Below, piece after piece: positions 14,178 through 23,518 of a DNA stretch of 64,000 nucleotides. The stretch spans positions 1 to 64,000 of the forward strand of contig JAFKFM010000015.1 of NCBI GenBank assembly GCA_017308135.1. Direction: 5' to 3'. The notes below the pieces were generated by a model, which did not search any database, was not told the origin of the DNA, and saw nothing but the letters and a program-made list of their open reading frames with translations. The DNA comes from Alphaproteobacteria bacterium (lineage in GTDB: Bacteria; Pseudomonadota; Alphaproteobacteria; CACIAM-22H2). Position 1 is the stretch's first letter, and every line of letters starts with the position of its first letter. The position numbers and the translations under genes were made by a program.

Positions 14178-14507
14178 ATGGAAATGATCGCCACCCCGGG
14201 CGGCGGCGTTTTGTTGCGCAATCCCTATTTGCAGCAGCAGCTCGCCACCAATCAGGCGCAGACCGGAACCAACGTGTTCCAGCAGGTCGCGGCGGCGGCG
14301 GCGCAACGCACGGTCAACGTCGTTCAGCAAACGCAAACCTCGTCGGGCGCGCAAGCGACCGGCCAGACCGAGAATTCGCGCGAAAGTCGTTCGTCGTCCG
14401 AAACCGGGCGCGCGGGCGATACGCTGACGAACTCGGTGCTTTCCGTCGCCGCGCGCGGTGCGGCCGCGCGCCAAGGGCGCGGCATGCAGCTCGACGTTAC
14501 GGTCTGA
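14178..14507 (+). CDS. Small Gln/Ala/Ser-rich hypothetical protein
   Basis: A 109-residue protein not recognised as any family. It begins MEMIATPGGGVLLRNPYLQ, continues with a Gln/Ala/Thr-rich low-complexity stretch, then a Ser/Arg/Glu-rich stretch, and ends RQGRGMQLDVTV. No signal peptide, membrane helix or cysteine is present. It starts 32 bases after the NUDIX gene and could share its transcript. Composition suggests an intrinsically disordered protein. The coding case rests on a full reading frame with typical codon use and no better frame over the stretch. Confidence 0.6.
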   Translation: MEMIATPGGGVLLRNPYLQQQLATNQAQTGTNVFQQVAAAAAQRTVNVVQQTQTSSGAQATGQTENSRESRSSSETGRAGDTLTNSVLSVAARGAAARQGRGMQLDVTV

Positions 14508-14703
14508 AGACCTTCGCTTCTTCGGCGCGATCTGCATATTCGGTACGACATTCCTTGATTGGGGCGCACCTTTGGATACGCGCACATCGTCACAATTCCC
14601 AAATCGGCTTATCTTTTTTCAGCCTGCGTTCATCGGCCGCCGCTAAGCGGTCGATATGTCGCCGCGTCCTCCCGCGGCATGCCTTCGGAAAAGGGGCCAA
14701 GCC

Positions 14704-16668
14704 ATGAATTTCTTCGCGTCGCTTTTGTCGCGGCTGCGCATGCGCGGCAAACTCGGCATCATCTGTGCGATCGCGGTCGCGGGCTTCGTCGCGGTCGGCG
14801 CGCTATTCCTGTTCCAGGAACGCATCCTCGCCGAGGTTCAACAGATCGAAGAACGCGCGGCCGAACGCAAAGAAGCGATTTTGCGCTTCGACTCTGAACT
14901 GCTGCAGTTGCGCCGCAACGAGAAGGACTTCCTGCTGCGCAAAGAGCTGCGCTACGCCGAGATGCACGCCAAGTCGCTCGAGGCCGCGCGCAGCCGCGTC
15001 GAGGGTTTGAAGGCCGGTGTCACGGGCGAATTGGGCGCGCTTTATGCGCGCGTGGACGGTGAATTCGCGAACTACCGAACCGCGTTCGACGACGTGGTCA
15101 AAACGCAGCGCGATATCGGCCTGACCGCCGACGACGGCAAATGGGCCGCTATGCGCGCCGCCGCCAAAACGGTCGAAGACGCGCTCGAGAAAATGGCGGC
15201 CGACGCGCTGACGAGCGGGCTGCTGCAATTGCGCCGCAACGAAAAGGATTTCATGCTGCGCGAACTGCCGGCCGACTACGAACAATTCGGCAAATCGGCG
15301 GCGGCGCTCGAAAGCGCCATTCGCGCGCGCGTGCCGGCCGGCGCCGCAGCGGCGCTGCTCGCCGACATCAAATCCTATACGGATACGTTCGAGGCGCTGG
15401 CCGCGTCGATCCGCAATCGCGCGGCCGTGACGCCGAAGATGAGCCAAGCCTACGCCGCGATCGACCGGGTTATCGACGAACTCTTCAAGATCGAGTTGGC
15501 GCAGGCCGAGACACGGCTCGCCGCCGCCGCGAGCCGTCTCGCGAGCTTGCGCGCGACGATCGGCATCTCCATCGCCGTGATCGCAATCGTCGTCGTGGCG
15601 CTCGCCATGCTGATCGCCGCCGCCATCGCGCGCCCGCTGGTTCACATCACGGGCGAGATGACCAAGCTCAGCGCCGGCGACACAGACATCGCCGTCACGG
15701 TCGCGGGCAAGGACGAGGTGACCGATCTTGGCCGCGCCCTCATCGCCTTCCGCGACAATCTGGTGCGCCAGCGCGACTTGGAAGCCCAAGCCCAAGCCCG
15801 CCAGCAGGCCGATCTCGAACGCGGCCGGAAGATCCGCCAACTGACCGACGAATTCCGTACCACGGTCGCCGGCATGATCCAGACGACCGGGGAGTCGGTG
15901 TCGAGCCTGCAAGGCACGGCCGGCGATCTGACCAAGATCTCGTCCGACGCGCTGCAATTGGCCGTCGCGGCGGCATCGGGCGCCAACGAAGCCTCGTCCA
16001 ACGTGCAGACGGTCGCCTCGGCCTCCGAAGAGCTCGCCGCGTCGATCGCCGAGATTTCGCGCCAGCTCGCCAGCTCGACCGAAAGTGCGGGCAAAACGGC
16101 GGCGCTCGCCGGCGAAAGCGAGCAGCGCGTGCGCGAGCTCAGCGAAGCCGCGAAAAAGATCGACAGCGTCGTGACGCTCATCAATACGATCGCCGGGCAA
16201 ACGAATTTGCTGGCGCTCAACGCCACGATCGAATCCGCGCGCGCGGGCGAAGCCGGCAAGGGTTTCGCCGTCGTCGCCAACGAAGTCAAAACCCTCGCCT
16301 CGCAAACCGCGCAGGCGACCAACGAAATCGCCGCCCAGGTTCAAACGATCCAGCAGCGCACCGACGGCGTCGTCGAGGCGATGACCGCGATCGGCGAAGC
16401 CGTGCGCGGCATTTCCCAGATGACGGCGGCCGTGTCGGCGGCGGTCGAGGAGCAAAGTGCGGCGACGCGCGAAATCGGGCGCAACGTCGAACAGGCCGCC
16501 CAAGGCGTGGAAGAGACCAACCGCGCCATCAACGGCGTGCGCGATGCGGCCGAACGCACGGGATCGAGCTCCGGCGTCGTGCTCGACGCCTCGCAGCGCG
16601 TATCCGACAAGAACGGCGAACTCAGCCGGGCGGTCGCCGCGTTCCTTGATTCGGTGCAGGCGGCCTGA
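14704..16668 (+). CDS. Methyl-accepting chemotaxis protein with HBM-like sensor domain
   Basis: A 654-residue chemoreceptor. A short cytoplasmic N-terminus and a first membrane helix (about 18-38) precede a helical periplasmic domain of roughly 250 residues. That domain contains two copies of the motif [11 protein letters not shown], one in each half, a mark of the helical bimodular (HBM) sensor type that binds organic acids in characterised members. A second membrane helix (about 283-305), a HAMP domain, and a signalling domain with the hairpin tip [20 protein letters not shown] follow. The start at 14704 gives [16 protein letters not shown] after a weak GGGGCC site. No CheB/CheR tether pentapeptide is seen at the end. 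Confidence 0.95.
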   Translation: MNFFASLLSRLRMRGKLGIICAIAVAGFVAVGALFLFQERILAEVQQIEERAAERKEAILRFDSELLQLRRNEKDFLLRKELRYAEMHAKSLEAARSRVEGLKAGVTGELGALYARVDGEFANYRTAFDDVVKTQRDIGLTADDGKWAAMRAAAKTVEDALEKMAADALTSGLLQLRRNEKDFMLRELPADYEQFGKSAAALESAIRARVPAGAAAALLADIKSYTDTFEALAASIRNRAAVTPKMSQAYAAIDRVIDELFKIELAQAETRLAAAASRLASLRATIGISIAVIAIVVVALAMLIAAAIARPLVHITGEMTKLSAGDTDIAVTVAGKDEVTDLGRALIAFRDNLVRQRDLEAQAQARQQADLERGRKIRQLTDEFRTTVAGMIQTTGESVSSLQGTAGDLTKISSDALQLAVAAASGANEASSNVQTVASASEELAASIAEISRQLASSTESAGKTAALAGESEQRVRELSEAAKKIDSVVTLINTIAGQTNLLALNATIESARAGEAGKGFAVVANEVKTLASQTAQATNEIAAQVQTIQQRTDGVVEAMTAIGEAVRGISQMTAAVSAAVEEQSAATREIGRNVEQAAQGVEETNRAINGVRDAAERTGSSSGVVLDASQRVSDKNGELSRAVAAFLDSVQAA

Positions 16669-16676
16669 CGGCCGTT

Positions 16677-17279
16677 CTATCGAACACGGCGGCGAAGCCG
16701 CTCGGCGATTTTGTCGGGCGGCGTTTCGTGGCTGAAATGGTCGAGATACTTGCCGTCCGGCCCCATCAGATAGATCAGCGACGTGTGATCCATCAGATAG
16801 TCGCTCGTCCCCGGCGGCGTGACCTTGCGATAGAACACGCGATACGCCTTCGCGGCCGACGCGACTTGCGCGGCCGAACCGGTCAACCCGATCAAACGCG
16901 GATCGACCGCTTCGACGTAAGACTTCATCTGCGCGACCGTGTCGCGATCGGGGTCGACGGTGACGAAGATCGGCTGCACGCGTTCGGCGAGCGGGCCGAT
17001 ATCGTCGAGCGCTTGAGCCATGCCCAGCAGCGCGGTCGGGCACGCATCCGGACAGAAGGTGAAGCCGAAATAGATCATCACGAACTTGCCGCGAAAATCC
17101 GTGTCGCGGCGTGCGGCGCCGTTTTGGTCGATCAGCTCGTAGGGCCCGCCGATCGCATCGCCGGCCAACGTCGCCGGATCGGGCGCATGCCCCGACAGCC
17201 AGAATTGATGTGCCCAGAAGGCGCCGAGACCGACGATGGCGCCCAGCGCGACGAAGCGGATGGTCTTGAGGATGTTCAT
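16677..17279 (-). CDS. SCO1/SenC/PrrC family copper chaperone
   Basis: A 200-residue membrane-anchored thioredoxin-fold protein that helps assemble the CuA centre of cytochrome c oxidase. After one N-terminal membrane helix (about 5-23) it shows the copper-binding CPDAC (CxxxC) within YFGFTFCPDACPTALLG, and the distal copper-ligand His in DHTSLIYLM. The start MNILKTIRF is preferred, as upstream in-frame residues lack family similarity. It ends nine bases from the convergent chemoreceptor gene and lies downstream of the malonyl-CoA decarboxylase gene, with no oxidase genes nearby. Confidence 0.93.
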   Translation of the reverse strand: MNILKTIRFVALGAIVGLGAFWAHQFWLSGHAPDPATLAGDAIGGPYELIDQNGAARRDTDFRGKFVMIYFGFTFCPDACPTALLGMAQALDDIGPLAERVQPIFVTVDPDRDTVAQMKSYVEAVDPRLIGLTGSAAQVASAAKAYRVFYRKVTPPGTSDYLMDHTSLIYLMGPDGKYLDHFSHETPPDKIAERLRRRVR

Positions 17280-17319
17280 AGGTCGCGAAGCTAATCGGAC
17301 GCGATGAAGATGCCCAGCG

Positions 17320-18771
17320 TCACTTCGTCGCGGCTGCCTTGACCAGCCCGCGCACCGAAGACGACGTCGCGATCGTGCCGTCGGTCGCATAGGCCTCGTG
17401 GTTCGTTTCGATTTCCGCGAGGCTGTAGAGATAATTGACCATCAAGCCGGCGGATTGGCGCAATCCGTTGGGCGATAGATCTGCGCGCCAATTGACGCGC
17501 TCCAACCGCGCGCCGTTCGACAGATGGAAATGCGCGACGGGGTCGAGGGCACGCCCGTCGTTGCGTTTGGCCTTGGTGAGATAGACGGCGCAGGCGCGCG
17601 ATAGCGGCGCTTCCATCGCCTTTGCGAGATTCCTGTTCGTGGCCCACGAATCGTCGGCGAGCACGCGTTTGAGATCGCCCTTCGCCACGGGGCTGTCCAC
17701 GTCGCCCTTCAACGCGGCCGCCAGGCCGCCGCGCTCCTCGCGCGTCAGCAATCCCTTGGCGCCATCCGCGAATTGCCGGTCGAGCCATTTGCGGAAACCG
17801 GGGACCGGCGACAACGTCGCGAAGGTTTTGAGATTGGGGAACGCGCCCTGCAACTCGGCGACGACGCGCTTGATGAGGAAGCCGCCGAACGAAATCCCGG
17901 CGAGGCCCCTTTGGGCGTTCGTGATCGAATAGAAAATCGCCGTATCGGCGGCGCGCGGATCGCCCAGCGGCGCGTTCTCGTCGAGCAGCGCTTGCACGTC
18001 GCCCGCGAGGCCCTTGACCAGCGCCACTTCGACGAAGATCAGCGGCTCCAGCTTCATGCGCGGATGGAAGAAGGCGAAATAGCGCCGGTCGCCGTCGAGC
18101 CGGTTTTTAAGATCGTTCCAATCGCGCACCGCGTGGACGGCTTCGTATTCGGCGAGCTTCTCGAGCAAAGCCGCCGGGCTTTCCCAGGTGATGCGGCGCA
18201 GTTCGAGGAAACCCAAATCGAACCACGCGACCAGCAGATCCTTGAGATCGGCTTCGAGCCCGGCGAGTTCGGGCATCTCGCGCGACCAGTCGAGCAATTC
18301 GGCGCGGCGATCGACCAGGAATTTCACGCCTTCGGGCAAGGCGGAAAATTGCTGGAGCAATCGCGCGCGCGGCGCTTCCAGCGAACGCTTCAACGCGATC
18401 TCGGCCTTCGCGCGCGATGCGGGCGTGCCGTTTTTCCAGGCCGCGAGGGCGGCCGCCGCCGCTTTCTCCGCCGCCGCGCGGTCGAAATCGAATTCGGTCG
18501 CGATCAGCGACATGAAGCGTTTGCGCCCGGTCTGCGACAAATCAAGATAAAGCCGCCCGAGCTCGACCGCGCGCTGACGCGCGCTCGCCTCGCCGCCTTT
18601 GCCTTCCAGGCAATCGCGCATGCGCGCGCGCAACGGCTCCAGATCGTCGTCGGACAAATCGGGATGCGGCGTGCGCGTGCCGCCGACCGCCGCGCGGGCG
18701 GTGGAGGATAGATCCCGCCACGCCTCTTTCAGACGGGCGACGAAGGAATTCGGGACGCGCGTTTCGCTCAT
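17320..18771 (-). CDS. Malonyl-CoA decarboxylase
   Basis: A 483-residue malonyl-CoA decarboxylase, which converts malonyl-CoA to acetyl-CoA and CO2. The N-terminal helical oligomerisation domain covers about residues 20-190. The C-terminal GNAT-fold catalytic domain shows the family blocks RYFAFFHPRMKLEPLIFVEV, SITNAQRGLAGISFGGFLIK and DPVAHFHLSNGARLERVNW, with the catalytic Ser and His expected in the latter two. Length matches the bacterial matA type. The usual partners (malonyl-CoA synthetase, malonate transporter) are not adjacent, so it may balance fatty-acid precursor pools rather than serve malonate growth. Confidence 0.95.
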   Translation of the reverse strand: MSETRVPNSFVARLKEAWRDLSSTARAAVGGTRTPHPDLSDDDLEPLRARMRDCLEGKGGEASARQRAVELGRLYLDLSQTGRKRFMSLIATEFDFDRAAAEKAAAAALAAWKNGTPASRAKAEIALKRSLEAPRARLLQQFSALPEGVKFLVDRRAELLDWSREMPELAGLEADLKDLLVAWFDLGFLELRRITWESPAALLEKLAEYEAVHAVRDWNDLKNRLDGDRRYFAFFHPRMKLEPLIFVEVALVKGLAGDVQALLDENAPLGDPRAADTAIFYSITNAQRGLAGISFGGFLIKRVVAELQGAFPNLKTFATLSPVPGFRKWLDRQFADGAKGLLTREERGGLAAALKGDVDSPVAKGDLKRVLADDSWATNRNLAKAMEAPLSRACAVYLTKAKRNDGRALDPVAHFHLSNGARLERVNWRADLSPNGLRQSAGLMVNYLYSLAEIETNHEAYATDGTIATSSSVRGLVKAAATK

Positions 18772-18828
18772 CGCCCGAAAGTGTCGCGCGGGCCACGGGG
18801 CGAGGCAAGCGGCGAAATTATGGCGGAA

Positions 18829-19038
18829 CTAATGCGCCAAAGCACCGTCGTCGGGCGGCGTCGATTGCAGGCAGAACTTGATCGCCGCCCACTGCGCGTC
18901 GGGCAGCGACGACAGCAATTCCTTGGCGAGCAGCCAATCGCCGGAATCGTCGGATTGCACCGCGCGCGCCAAAGCACGGGCGGCCGCATGCTCGGCGCCG
19001 AGCACGGAACACGTCGCCACGAACAGAGGATGGTCCAT
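18829..19038 (-). CDS. Small hypothetical protein
   Basis: A likely 69-residue cytoplasmic protein starting MDHPLFVATCSVLGAEHAAA. It is predicted to be mostly helical, with the segments AKELLSSLPDAQWAAIKF and a final QSTPPDDGALAH. It has no recognised domain. A slightly longer start exists 11 codons upstream, but the chosen ATG gives a more protein-like N-terminus. It is encoded just before the malonyl-CoA decarboxylase gene on the same strand and could be co-transcribed with it. The short length keeps confidence moderate. Confidence 0.5.
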   Translation of the reverse strand: MDHPLFVATCSVLGAEHAAARALARAVQSDDSGDWLLAKELLSSLPDAQWAAIKFCLQSTPPDDGALAH

Positions 19039-19119
19039 GCGATTTAAATGAGCCGCGCCCCCGACAAGCACAAGAGCGCGATTGTCGCGGATCGGACGAA
19101 ACGTTGCGGTTCGCGGCGT

Positions 19120-20613
19120 TTAGCTACCGTCTCGCGGTAATTTCGTCGAAGAATTTTTTAACCCGTTCGCCGCGCGGAGAAACGGCGCCAGCGATTGCGA
19201 AATGCGAAGCGGAAGATCGTCGGCGATCAAGCCCGGCCCGTGAATGGACGCGGCATCGCCGTGGAACCACACGCCCGCACAGGCCGCAAAGAATTCGTCC
19301 ATTCCTTGTGCAATCAGCCCGGAAATCGTGCCGGCGAGCACGTCGCCCGATCCGGCGGTCGCCAGCCACGGCGGCGCGTTGGCCGCGATCGCCGCGCGCC
19401 CGTCGGGATGGGCGACGACCGTATCCGCCCCCTTCAACACGACGATGGCGCCCGACCGCGCGGCACCGGTCCGCGCGCGCGTCAGCCGGTCGCCTTGCGT
19501 GAGATCGGGGAACATCCGCACGAATTCGCCGTCATGCGGCGTGACGACGAAATCGCGCGTCAGGCGAATATCCAGCGGCGACAAAACGCGCAGCGCATCG
19601 GCATCGAGCACGCAAGCGCGCCCCGCCTTGCGCACCGCTTCGATGCGCGCCCGGCACGCATCGTCGGCGCCGTTGCCGGGACCGAGCAGAACGACATTGC
19701 GGCGCTTGTCGGCGAGCAATTCGTCGAATCCGCGAAGATCGCGCACCACCACGGCGGCGGGCGACGCGACGCGCAGCATATCGGTGACAACATCGGGTGC
19801 CGCCAGCGTGACGAGGCCGGCACCGGCGCGCAAACACGCCTCGCTGGCAAGGCGCGCCGCCCCGGTCAATTCGCCGCCGCCGACGATCAGCGCATGGCCA
19901 CGGTCGTATTTATGGGTTTGCGCGCCGGGGATCGGCAGCGCCGCGCGCCAGAGTTCGGGCGTGTTGGCGAAGGTTTCGACCTTCACCTGTTCATGCACCG
20001 CCGCGGGAATACCGATATCGGCGACGACGAGTTCGCCGCAGAGTTCGCGCCCGGGCAACAGCAAATGGCCGGGCTTGGGGCGATGGAACGTGACGGTGAG
20101 GTCGGCTTTCGCCGCCCCGCCCTTCACTTCGCCCGTATCGCCGGACACGCCGCTGGGCACATCGATCGCGACGATCGGCGTGGCGCGATGGTCGAGCACG
20201 CGCACGAGGGTGAGGGCCGCCCCGTCCAAATCCCGCGACAAACCGGCGCCGAACAACGCATCGACGATTAGGCCCGCATGTTCGATCAAATCGGGGGCGA
20301 TCGTCTCGATCTCCACCGGACAAAGTGCCGCCATCGCCGCCGCGTCGCCGCGCAAGGCGGCGCGCTCGCCCAGCAGGCCGACACGGACGGGCCAGCCCGC
20401 GTCGAACAAATGCCGCGCAACGACGAATCCGTCGCCGCCGTTATTGCCCGGCCCGCACAACACGGCGACCGGGCCGCGCTTGAACCGCGCGCCCAGATGC
20501 CGCGCGACCGCCGCCCCGGCGTTTTCCATCAAGCGCAGGCTTGGCACGCCCGCTCCGACCGACGCGCGGTCGATCGCCGCCATTTCAGCGCAACTGGGTA
20601 ATATCGTCGTCAT
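19120..20613 (-). CDS. nnr: Bifunctional NAD(P)HX epimerase/dehydratase
   Basis: A 497-residue two-domain metabolite-repair enzyme that restores NAD(P)HX, the hydrated and damaged form of NAD(P)H. Residues 1-210 are the YjeF-type epimerase (LMENAGAAVARHL, VLCGPGNNGGDGFVVARHL). Residues 220-497 are the ADP-dependent dehydratase of the ribokinase-like fold (GHALIVGGGELTGAARLAS, VVTPHDGEF and ATAGSGDVLAGTISGL with the catalytic Asp). The start MTTILPSCAEM fits the family. It is divergent from the DUF1194 gene, with starts only 42 bases apart. Confidence 0.95.
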   Translation of the reverse strand: MTTILPSCAEMAAIDRASVGAGVPSLRLMENAGAAVARHLGARFKRGPVAVLCGPGNNGGDGFVVARHLFDAGWPVRVGLLGERAALRGDAAAMAALCPVEIETIAPDLIEHAGLIVDALFGAGLSRDLDGAALTLVRVLDHRATPIVAIDVPSGVSGDTGEVKGGAAKADLTVTFHRPKPGHLLLPGRELCGELVVADIGIPAAVHEQVKVETFANTPELWRAALPIPGAQTHKYDRGHALIVGGGELTGAARLASEACLRAGAGLVTLAAPDVVTDMLRVASPAAVVVRDLRGFDELLADKRRNVVLLGPGNGADDACRARIEAVRKAGRACVLDADALRVLSPLDIRLTRDFVVTPHDGEFVRMFPDLTQGDRLTRARTGAARSGAIVVLKGADTVVAHPDGRAAIAANAPPWLATAGSGDVLAGTISGLIAQGMDEFFAACAGVWFHGDAASIHGPGLIADDLPLRISQSLAPFLRAANGLKNSSTKLPRDGS

Positions 20614-20655
20614 CGCCCCGATCATGCCATATTGGGGGCGTATTTCTCCCGCCCC

Positions 20656-21339
20656 ATGAATCGCCGCAACTTCATCGCCGCCGGCCTCGCATCGGCCGCC
20701 CTGCCCGCCCGGGCCCAGGCCGCGTCCCATCCCGTGGATGTGGCGCTGGTGCTGGCCATCGATTCCTCAAGCTCGGTGTCGATGGACGAGTTCTATTTGC
20801 AGATGGAAGGCTATGCCGCCGCGTTCCGCCACCCGTCGGTCGCGGACGCGATCGGATCGGGCCGGGTCGGCGCCATCGCCGTTGCGATGTTCGAATTCGC
20901 CAACGCGAAGACGCACACGATCAACATGGATTGGTGCCGCATCGCGGCCCCTGAAGCGCTGGAGCAATACGCCAAGGAATGCGAAATGGCGCCGCGCTTG
21001 GTGATCGGCGGCGCCACGGCGATCGGCGACGCGCTCGACTTCGCCTACGACGCGCTGAACGCCTGCCCCTACCAAGCCGGGCGGCTGGTGATCGACGTGT
21101 CGGGCGACGGCGCTTCGAACCAAGGGCGCAACGTGCTGGCCGCGCGCGAAGACGCGCTGGCCGCCGGGATCGCGATCAACGGTCTGCCGATCCTCAACGA
21201 GGAGCCCGATCTCGACGCCTATTACCGGCTTTATGTCGTCGGCGGACCCGGCGCCTTCGTCGTGCCCGCCCGCGACTACACCGATTTCCGCGACGCGATC
21301 CGCGACAAGCTGGTGCGCGAGATCAAGTTCATCGCTTAA
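20656..21339 (+). CDS. DUF1194 (VWA-like) secreted protein
   Basis: A 227-residue exported protein of the DUF1194 family, which has a von Willebrand factor A-like fold. The start MNRRNFIAAGLASAALPARAQA gives a signal peptide with a twin arginine. The mature part shows a MIDAS-like metal site: DSSSSVSMDEF at the beginning, with Thr and Asp residues expected later around GGATAIGDALDF. The function of the family is unknown; VWA domains usually mediate metal-dependent protein contacts. The gene stands alone, divergent from nnr and convergent with the FMN reductase gene, whose stop it overlaps by four bases. Confidence 0.88.
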   Translation: MNRRNFIAAGLASAALPARAQAASHPVDVALVLAIDSSSSVSMDEFYLQMEGYAAAFRHPSVADAIGSGRVGAIAVAMFEFANAKTHTINMDWCRIAAPEALEQYAKECEMAPRLVIGGATAIGDALDFAYDALNACPYQAGRLVIDVSGDGASNQGRNVLAAREDALAAGIAINGLPILNEEPDLDAYYRLYVVGGPGAFVVPARDYTDFRDAIRDKLVREIKFIA

Positions 21340-21887
21340 CGCTTCAGGCGTTCGATCCAGGCGGCGAAGGCTTTGAGCTGATTGGCGAGCGTCGACTTCG
21401 CGCGCTCGTCGGTCAGATTGCCCTCGGCGTCGAACACCGCGCCGGCGTTCGGCACGGTCGTATTGGCGCCGACCAGCGGCAACATGCCCATGCCGGTCAG
21501 CACCGGCAGGATCGAGGTTTGCGCGCGCAACGTGCCCGACATGCCCGGCCCCGTGCCCATCACCGCGACCGGCTTGCCGGCGCAAGTCGACTTGCCCGGC
21601 GGGCGCGACATCCAATCGAGCGCGTTCTTCAACACGCCGGGAATGCCGGAATTATATTCGGGCGTGGCGATCAGCACGCCGTCCGCGGCGCCCACCGCCG
21701 CATGCAGCTTGGCGACCGCGTCGGGATAGCCTTGCGCTTCGACATCCTGATCGAAGAACGGGATCGGCTTCAGATCGAAAGTCTCGATCGTCGTCCCTTC
21801 CGGCGCCGTTCTGGCGGCATAGGCGAGAAGCATGCGATTGAAGGATTTGGCGCGCAACGAACCCGCGATACCGAGCAGCTTGGGCAT
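21336..21887 (-). CDS. NADPH-dependent FMN reductase family protein
   Basis: A 183-residue flavodoxin-fold reductase of the ChrR/azoreductase-like family, reducing FMN, quinones or metal ions such as chromate with NAD(P)H. The N-terminal FMN-phosphate loop is GIAGSLRAKSFNRML. The FMN-contact motif TPEYNSGIPGVLKNALDWMS and the later GTGPGMSGTL are both clear. The start MPKLLGIAG is chosen because upstream in-frame sequence belongs to the neighbouring pentapeptide gene in another frame. It lies 15 bases after the pentapeptide-repeat gene and may share its transcript. Confidence 0.92.
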   Translation of the reverse strand: MPKLLGIAGSLRAKSFNRMLLAYAARTAPEGTTIETFDLKPIPFFDQDVEAQGYPDAVAKLHAAVGAADGVLIATPEYNSGIPGVLKNALDWMSRPPGKSTCAGKPVAVMGTGPGMSGTLRAQTSILPVLTGMGMLPLVGANTTVPNAGAVFDAEGNLTDERAKSTLANQLKAFAAWIERLKR

Positions 21888-21901
21888 TTTGACGTATTCT
21901 C

Positions 21902-23230
21902 CTAGATGCGGCCGATGGCGCCGCGGAAATCCGCACCGTCGATTTTGGCGTCGCGGAAATCCGCGCCGGTCACGTCGCAATCGGTGAATTTGCAATCGGT
22001 CAAATCGGCGCCGCGGAAATCCGCCTGCCGCATGATCGATTCCGAAAAATCGCACACCGCGAGCTTGGCGCCACGCAAATTCGCGCGATGCAGCTGGGCG
22101 CCGCGCATACGCGTGGGCCAGCTACCCGTCGCGGTCGTGGGCAGCGGCATCGACGTCAAATCCGCGTTCGACAAATCCGCACCGTTGAGGATGCATTTGT
22201 CGAGCGTGGCGCCGCGTAAATCCGCCGATTCCAGCTGCGCACCGGCGAGATTGGAGCCCGTCATATCGGTCATCTGGAATTTGGCGCTGTCGAGCTTGGC
22301 GTCGATCAGCGTCGTCCGCTTCATCCGTGCCGCCGAGAAATTCACGCCCTTGGCGTCGATCCCGGTCAGATCGACGGAATCGAGCACGGCTTGCGCGCCC
22401 TTGGCGCCGGCGGTTTGCAGCCAGTCGAAATGGTTCAGCACGATCTCGCCCAGCTTCATCCCGATATCGTCGAGCGATTTGGGCAGGATCGCCTTGCTGG
22501 TGTCGGACTTCTCGAAATCCTTTTTCGAGAACTGCGCGGCCGTGAGATCGGCGCCGTCGAGATTGGTGTTGTTGAGGAAGGCGCCGGCCAACACCGCGCC
22601 TTGCAAAATGCAGTTCGAAAGATTGGTCTCGGTCAAATCCGCGCCGGTCAGCACCACGCCGGTGAGGTCCGAATTCGAGAAATCCGCGCCGGCCAGATTG
22701 GCGTTGCGCATGATCGCGTTGGACAGATCGGTGCGCCGGCCGAAAGCGCGCGCGACTTTGGCTTCGGTCAGGTTGGCGCGGCTGAACGACGCGTCGTCGA
22801 TTTCGGCCGAGCGGCGCTGCGCGCTGGCGAAATCGAAATTGCCGTTGTCGTCGGGCACGATGATGAAGCCGTCGCGGATATCGGCCTGACGCAAATTCGC
22901 GTTTTCCAGATTGGCGCCCTTCAAACTCGCGCCGCGCAGATCGGCGCGTTGCAAATCGGCGCCGCGGAAATTCGCGCGCGTCAGATTCGCGCCGAAGAAA
23001 TTCGCGCGTTCGAGCTTGGCGCCTTGGAAATCCGCCTCTTCCATCCGGCTGCCGACGAACTCGGCTTCGGCGATGTTTTTGTTGGCGAAGACCAAACGCT
23101 CGAGCGTGTGGAATGGATAGGCCAAACGCTTGCCGCCGGTCTGCTTGGCCACAAGCCGCTCGTGCAGCTTGATGGCCGCGTCGAGATCGGCTTGCGCGAC
23201 TTTCGCGTATTTTGGCGGACGGGGCGGCAT
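21902..23230 (-). CDS. Pentapeptide-repeat protein (442 aa)
   Basis: A 442-residue protein dominated by A(D/N)LxX pentapeptide repeats, which fold as a right-handed four-sided beta-helix. About residues 1-50 form a non-repeat head (KYAKVAQADLDAAIKLHERL). Repeats run from about 60 to 250 and again from about 300 to 442. A break of about 45 residues (KLGEIVLNHFDWLQTAGAKG) lies between them, so there are probably two helix blocks. No signal peptide or catalytic motif is visible. Some pentapeptide proteins mimic DNA and protect gyrase, but most have unknown roles and nothing here points to gyrase. Starts from the ATG giving MPPRPPKYAK. Confidence 0.93.
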   Translation of the reverse strand: MPPRPPKYAKVAQADLDAAIKLHERLVAKQTGGKRLAYPFHTLERLVFANKNIAEAEFVGSRMEEADFQGAKLERANFFGANLTRANFRGADLQRADLRGASLKGANLENANLRQADIRDGFIIVPDDNGNFDFASAQRRSAEIDDASFSRANLTEAKVARAFGRRTDLSNAIMRNANLAGADFSNSDLTGVVLTGADLTETNLSNCILQGAVLAGAFLNNTNLDGADLTAAQFSKKDFEKSDTSKAILPKSLDDIGMKLGEIVLNHFDWLQTAGAKGAQAVLDSVDLTGIDAKGVNFSAARMKRTTLIDAKLDSAKFQMTDMTGSNLAGAQLESADLRGATLDKCILNGADLSNADLTSMPLPTTATGSWPTRMRGAQLHRANLRGAKLAVCDFSESIMRQADFRGADLTDCKFTDCDVTGADFRDAKIDGADFRGAIGRI

Positions 23231-23339
23231 GATCGCGGCGGAGTGTAGGCCCCCCACGCGAAAAGGGGCAACTGCACGGCCCTTTTTCGTGAATGCCACC
23301 GCAATTCTTCTTCCCGACCGGCGGAACCGGTGGGAAGGC

Positions 23340-23416
23340 TGGGGCGAGCGACGGGGCTCGAACCCGCGACAACTCGGACCACAACCGAGTGCTCTACCAG
23401 CTGAGCTACGCCCGCC
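23340..23416 (-). tRNA. tRNA-His (GTG anticodon)
   Basis: On the minus strand the cloverleaf is complete. The acceptor stem GCGGGCG/CGCTCGC has one G-U pair. It has D-arm GCTC...GAGC, anticodon arm CTCGG-TTGTGGT-CCGAG with anticodon GTG, and T arm CGCGG-GTTCGAA-CCCCG-like. A G precedes the acceptor stem and pairs with discriminator C73, the classical G-1:C73 identity pair of tRNA-His. The CCA end is encoded. Confidence 0.97.
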
Positions 23417-23518
23417 ACAGCGGGGCGGTTTTTAGCCCCCCCGCCCCCGCAACGCAAGGCTTACCGACGGACGGGTGGACATGCTACCCAGTGGCCCAGA
23501 AAGTTCGAGGGAGGCCCC

